DNA from: Acidobacteria bacterium AH-259-G07
GTDB taxonomy: Bacteria > Acidobacteriota > UBA6911 > RPQK01 > JADFOI01
Direction: 5' to 3'
Assembly (NCBI GenBank): GCA_027717925.1
Contig: JALLON010000108.1
Span: 1 to 8,818, forward strand
DNA length: 8,818 nt
Shown piece after piece: positions 5,726 through 8,818 of the stretch. Numbering within the stretch: position 1 is the first letter of the stretch; the number at the start of each line of letters is the position of its first letter. The translations under genes and the position numbers were made by a program. A model generated the notes under the pieces. It made no database searches, was not told the DNA's origin, and saw only the letters and a program-made list of their open reading frames with translations.

Positions 5726-8386
5726 TTAAAACGAAATGCTCCCGGAGCCTCCCCCGATCATCTTAAATCCCGCCCAATAGAACGGCGTGGCCTGGTCTTT
5801 GAACCGCTCGAGCATATCCACTTTCGCCAGTCTTAACGCGGAGGCCCGGTCTTTTCCCTCGCTGAGATGTAAGTAAAACCGTTTCATCAGCGACGTTGTA
5901 AATACGTCATCGGCCGCCCAGAGACTCGCAACGACGGTCCGAGCACCCGCAAAAAGAAAAGCTCGGACCAGGTTGGCAATGCCCGCCTGACCTTGCAAGC
6001 GCCCAACTCCTGTATCGCAGGCCGACAAAGTAACGAGTTCCGCTGCAAGTCTCAATGAACTGATTTCCCTGGCCTGAAGGAGGCCATCTTCTTTCAAATG
6101 AGGGTCCACCCCTAGGACTATAGCCGCTCGATCAGGGAACTTCGTGCTGGCAATCGCGTGAGCCGCCAGATGCAAAATCTTGAACTTGCTCAGACCGATT
6201 GATTTAAACACAGCCTCACTTGCGTTCTCGCCGGTTAGCACGACGCTTTTAGGGCCTACGAATTCGGCTATGGACCTGACTTCCTCTGCCGTCCAGGGTA
6301 GAGGAGTGAAGTTAGCACCGTCGAGATCATAAACTCCGCGAACCCCACCCCTCTCCTGGCTCCCCCTGCTGTTGCTGGAGCCCATAGCCATGACTCTTAG
6401 AGGTTCGCCGTAGGGGACGTTTCCCACCGCTAGCAACGGCAGACCTGGAGCAACCCTCCGCGGTGCGGACCGTAGCAGATGGAGCATCGTAGCCGAAGGT
6501 GCATAGGTAATGATGTGGGTACGAACCAAAAACTCGTTATCAGGGCGAACCAGCGACTCGAACGGCAACAGGTGGAGTTTTCCATCTGGCACGACAATCA
6601 GGCGAAACTTGGCATCATACTCCGGAATCGGCTCCACCAGCATCGAATAGAGCTTCCTCGCTTCCTCGAATCCCGATCTTCTGGAGCGAATTTCCGCCAG
6701 GTAACGGTTTACGGAGTCCTCGATTTGTGCCCGTGCGGGCAAGCTAACTACCCACAGTTGGTCTCCGCTAATGGCAAGGCAGAACGACACCGGATCATCT
6801 AAAACGTACTCGAGTATCAGTTCGTCCTGTCCCAGAACACCTTGAAGAGTGTCCCTCCCTACCACCTTCCTCGGTGCCGACCCCCTGGACCGGAACTCCA
6901 CTGCAAATAGAGGAGCCAGGTACTGTTCGACTTCAAACAGCTGATCGAGTAATTGGTTGCGCTCCGCGGCGCTCTCGGCGCGCAACAAGCGAACCTGTAG
7001 TTCACTGATTTCCCTTTGAACCCCGGATGACAGAAACTCGCTCTCTGCGAATTCTTCAGGTCTTAACGCGAGAAGATCCACCGCTGTACGACCCCTTGCC
7101 CTTTCGAGGAGTTCAAAGGCTCGGTCGGGATCTTCTAGCTCTTGGATCACAAGAGTGAAGTGCTGCAAAAAAATCTGACCCATCGCACCCACAAGTGAGC
7201 TTTTGAGACCGGGGCTGGCGGCGTTTACTAGCATTGCCTCAATCACATCCGTTGCCTCTTCGTATAGCCTGTCGGCCTCCCCGAAGTTTCCACGGCTTGC
7301 TTTCAGGTCCGCCAGAACAGCCAGCTGATCAGGCAGCGAATATATGTCGCCAATACGCTTGCTGGCTCGGATCCCCACCGCTGCTCGCTCCTCGGCCTTG
7401 TCCAGCTCCCCCGACTCCCGGTAGATTTTCGATAGATCAAACATCGCCAGGGCAAGCACTCGATGAAGATTTCCAGAGGACGCCAGCTCGACCGCTTTTT
7501 CCAAATGGGCGATGGCTTTAGAACGATTTTGCAGAGCGACGGCTAACCTGGCCAGCTCCAATAGCAACTCCGCTTCATTGCCGCGCCGTTTTTCGAGCCT
7601 CGCTTCGACAAGCGCTTCTTCCAGGATCGTCCGAGCCTCTGTTGTTCTGTTCAATTCCAGTAACGCCTTTGCCTTCCCCGTGTAGGTCATTATCGGTGTC
7701 CCCACATCCGGCGTTACCCAGGCCAACATCAATGCTCTGTCAAAATAGCGAAGCGCCTCCTCGGGGCGCCCGTGGACAAGCAGACCGTTGCCAATTAAGG
7801 CAAAGTACCGGATCAGCGATGCTATGTCTCCATTTGTACCTGCCGATTTCACTGCTTCGCCCATTAGTTGGACGGCTTCCGCACTGTCACCCTCCAGAAA
7901 AGCAATTAACCCCAGCTCCGCAACAGCTCGGCCCTCCCGAGCCTTGTATCCGAGCCGGCGAGCCAAATCGCGGGCCTCTTCCCAGGCCCGTCGAGACATG
8001 GCCGTGTTCACCTCAAGCTCCAAAGCCCCTTTTACTTCCAGGAGACGAAGCCTGAGTTCCGGATCTTTCTGAACAAGGGGCGTTTCTAACTCTCTAGACA
8101 GATACTCTGAGACTTCGAGAAACGACATTGTTTGCAACTCTGACCGAATCCGCCCAATCTTTGCCCGAAGAGCGTTCCTCTCATCACCGGCCTCTCGAAA
8201 AAGCCGCTCCACCCTGGAATACAGCGGACGAGCTTTTGGCCAGTTGTATAACCAGCCCAGCCGGTCGGCCTGTTCCAGCAATCTTTTTGGATCTCTGTCT
8301 TGCGTGTGGCCAGGACCTGAGAGGAGAGCTAAGGCGAGTAGAGCCGCACTAACAAGGATGGTTTTCGACCGCGCTCGGAAAGACAC
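5726..8386 (-). CDS. Secreted TPR-CHAT domain protein (caspase-like protease)
   Basis: Residues 1-28 are a Sec signal peptide (RARSK, then hydrophobic TILVSAALLALALLSGPG), so the product should reach the periplasm or outside. Residues about 30-385 are stacked helical TPR-like repeats (for example RPEEALRYFDRALMLAW and RSKAIAHLEKAVELASS), a protein-binding scaffold. A helical linker with coiled-coil character spans about 440-490. The CHAT domain covers about 575-880: it opens with LYSMLVEPIPEY and VVPDGKLHLLPFESLV, has the catalytic His743 in HLAAHAIAS and Cys790 in LSACDTGVG, and ends ATPFYWAGFKMIG. Both catalytic residues are intact, so a clan CD cysteine peptidase is expected; the substrate is unknown. 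The start is GTG at 8386, supported by GGAGG eight bases upstream. The S41 protease follows 18 bases after its stop. TPR-CHAT proteins act in programmed cell death and CRISPR-linked proteolysis (Csx29), but the signal peptide argues against a cytosolic defence role. Confidence 0.93.
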   Translation of the reverse strand: MSFRARSKTILVSAALLALALLSGPGHTQDRDPKRLLEQADRLGWLYNWPKARPLYSRVERLFREAGDERNALRAKIGRIRSELQTMSFLEVSEYLSRELETPLVQKDPELRLRLLEVKGALELEVNTAMSRRAWEEARDLARRLGYKAREGRAVAELGLIAFLEGDSAEAVQLMGEAVKSAGTNGDIASLIRYFALIGNGLLVHGRPEEALRYFDRALMLAWVTPDVGTPIMTYTGKAKALLELNRTTEARTILEEALVEARLEKRRGNEAELLLELARLAVALQNRSKAIAHLEKAVELASSGNLHRVLALAMFDLSKIYRESGELDKAEERAAVGIRASKRIGDIYSLPDQLAVLADLKASRGNFGEADRLYEEATDVIEAMLVNAASPGLKSSLVGAMGQIFLQHFTLVIQELEDPDRAFELLERARGRTAVDLLALRPEEFAESEFLSSGVQREISELQVRLLRAESAAERNQLLDQLFEVEQYLAPLFAVEFRSRGSAPRKVVGRDTLQGVLGQDELILEYVLDDPVSFCLAISGDQLWVVSLPARAQIEDSVNRYLAEIRSRRSGFEEARKLYSMLVEPIPEYDAKFRLIVVPDGKLHLLPFESLVRPDNEFLVRTHIITYAPSATMLHLLRSAPRRVAPGLPLLAVGNVPYGEPLRVMAMGSSNSRGSQERGGVRGVYDLDGANFTPLPWTAEEVRSIAEFVGPKSVVLTGENASEAVFKSIGLSKFKILHLAAHAIASTKFPDRAAIVLGVDPHLKEDGLLQAREISSLRLAAELVTLSACDTGVGRLQGQAGIANLVRAFLFAGARTVVASLWAADDVFTTSLMKRFYLHLSEGKDRASALRLAKVDMLERFKDQATPFYWAGFKMIGGGSGSISF

Positions 8387-8394
8387 CTTTCACC

Positions 8395-8399
8395 CCTCC
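8395..8399 (-). promoter_or_regulatory. Ribosome binding site deciding the GTG start of the CHAT gene
   Basis: The minus strand reads GGAGG within a G-rich run, eight bases before the GTG at 8386. There is no ATG nearby in the frame, and the signal peptide begins directly at this GTG, so the site fixes the start. Confidence 0.7.
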
Positions 8400-8401
8400 C
8401 C

Positions 8402-8418
8402 AGTCGGCTTTCCCGACT
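8402..8418 (-). promoter_or_regulatory. Hairpin next to the CHAT ribosome binding site
   Basis: In the transcript AGTCGG pairs with CCGACT around a GAAAG loop, a perfect 6-bp stem. It ends only two bases before the ribosome binding site (8395-8399). Such a position could shield or expose the site and modulate translation. No ligand or binding protein can be inferred. Confidence 0.35.
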
Positions 8419-8487
8419 AACGCTAAACGAAATCGGTTATGCCTACCCTGCAAACTCGCCCGAAGCGTTTTCACAGGGGAAGGCGCG

Positions 8488-8516
8488 ATTCTATTGTCTG
8501 GGAGTTGCGAGGGCAA
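8488..8516 (-). promoter_or_regulatory. Sigma70-type promoter of the CHAT-S41 pair
   Basis: On the minus strand TTGCCC (8511-8516) is separated by exactly 17 bases from TAGAAT (8488-8493). The -10 has five of six consensus bases and the -35 four of six. Transcription would start near 8480, leaving a leader of about 95 bases that includes the hairpin at 8402-8418. It is the best promoter match I see in the window. Confidence 0.5.
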
Positions 8517-8528
8517 GGCCGGTTTGCA

Positions 8529-8547
8529 ATTTTCACCCGGCGAAAAT
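8529..8547. promoter_or_regulatory. Inverted repeat upstream of the CHAT promoter
   Basis: ATTTTC and GAAAAT form a perfect 6-bp inverted repeat around seven bases (ACCCGGC on plus). It begins 12 bases upstream of the predicted -35, a suitable place for an activator or repressor dimer. There is no T-run after it on the minus strand, so it is unlikely to be a terminator for the gene ending at 8633. Confidence 0.3.
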
Positions 8548-8632
8548 CAGGCGTGTCCATTCCTGAAGGAGTGCCGGATCTTCAGAAGACGGTCTAAAGG
8601 GCAGTATTAATCACGGACAACTCGTGCGCGCC

Positions 8633-8818
8633 TCAGCGCCACGGCCCTGGCGCGGTCCAGCTTGCCTTGAAAGGGTGACGCCGCACGACGCTTTCAGCCG
8701 GTCGCTTGACAAACGTGGACACAGCGGCAACCACCTCCTCGAAATTATCAGGGACGTCTTTTAATCGGTTCTTGCGCACAAAGGCACGCCACTGGGCCCC
8801 CTTCGTTCCGTCCTTGGC
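8633..8818 (-). CDS. C-terminal fragment, probable AbiEii/AbiGii-type nucleotidyltransferase toxin
   Basis: The frame is open from the right edge to a TGA at 8633-8635, giving 61 residues (KGAQWRAFVRKNRL, then DVPDNFEEVVAAV, ending ASWTAPGPWR). From memory, a QWRAF(V/L)R segment, a helix of the type EVVAAVxxF and a final W-x-x-x-G-P-W are typical of the C-terminal tail of AbiEii/AbiGii nucleotidyltransferase-family toxins. These enzymes modify tRNA or other targets with nucleotides and pair with an AbiEi-type antitoxin gene, usually just upstream. The catalytic domain and any antitoxin lie outside the window, so activity cannot be judged. The gene shares the strand of the CHAT gene but is separated from it by 246 bases with their own promoter. 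That this is coding sequence is more certain than the family. Confidence 0.55.
   Translation of the reverse strand, partial: AKDGTKGAQWRAFVRKNRLKDVPDNFEEVVAAVSTFVKRPAESVVRRHPFKASWTAPGPWR

Noticed and set aside
7234..8352. Plus-strand frames of 74-137 codons opposite the CHAT gene
   Set aside because: They are proline- and serine-rich shadows of the long TPR-CHAT coding sequence.

Overview
The window most likely comes from a chromosome (or metagenome-assembled contig) of an Acidobacteriota-like bacterium. The main reason is the left-edge gene: a TonB-dependent receptor with an N-terminal carboxypeptidase-regulatory-like domain and an ENLPLNGREF plug motif, a type expanded in that phylum. The lineage call is inference. 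Almost every credible gene is on the minus strand, so the window reads right to left.

Right part (8818 to 4475). A 61-residue C-terminal fragment resembling an AbiEii/AbiGii nucleotidyltransferase toxin runs off the right edge. After a 246-base gap holding a good sigma70-type promoter, an inverted repeat and a hairpin beside the ribosome binding site comes a compact pair: an 886-residue secreted TPR-CHAT protein (caspase-like His743/Cys790) and, 18 bases later, a 410-residue PDZ-S41 protease without a signal peptide. Their spacing and shared strand suggest an operon. This two-protease pair is the best candidate for an undercharacterised system here.

Middle (4474 to 2472). About 490 bases hold only fragmentary small reading frames and one copy of a 15-base direct repeat. 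A probable 42-residue basic small protein follows, then a 452-residue M48 (Ste24-like) membrane metalloprotease with an HEMGH zinc motif.

Cassette-like segment (about 2095 to 2453). The only credible plus-strand gene, a 76-residue unknown protein, ends inside a 99-base element with the anatomy of an integron attC site. No integrase or array is visible, so this looks like a solitary gene cassette beside the M48 gene.

Left part (1956 to 1). A 117-residue hypothetical protein is followed by an intergenic region of about 380 bases with a terminator-like hairpin, a weak promoter and a possible three-way-junction leader RNA. Then comes the TonB-dependent receptor, which has a strong ribosome binding site and signal peptide but is frameshifted by one extra base in an eight-G tract near residue 76 and is cut by the left edge.
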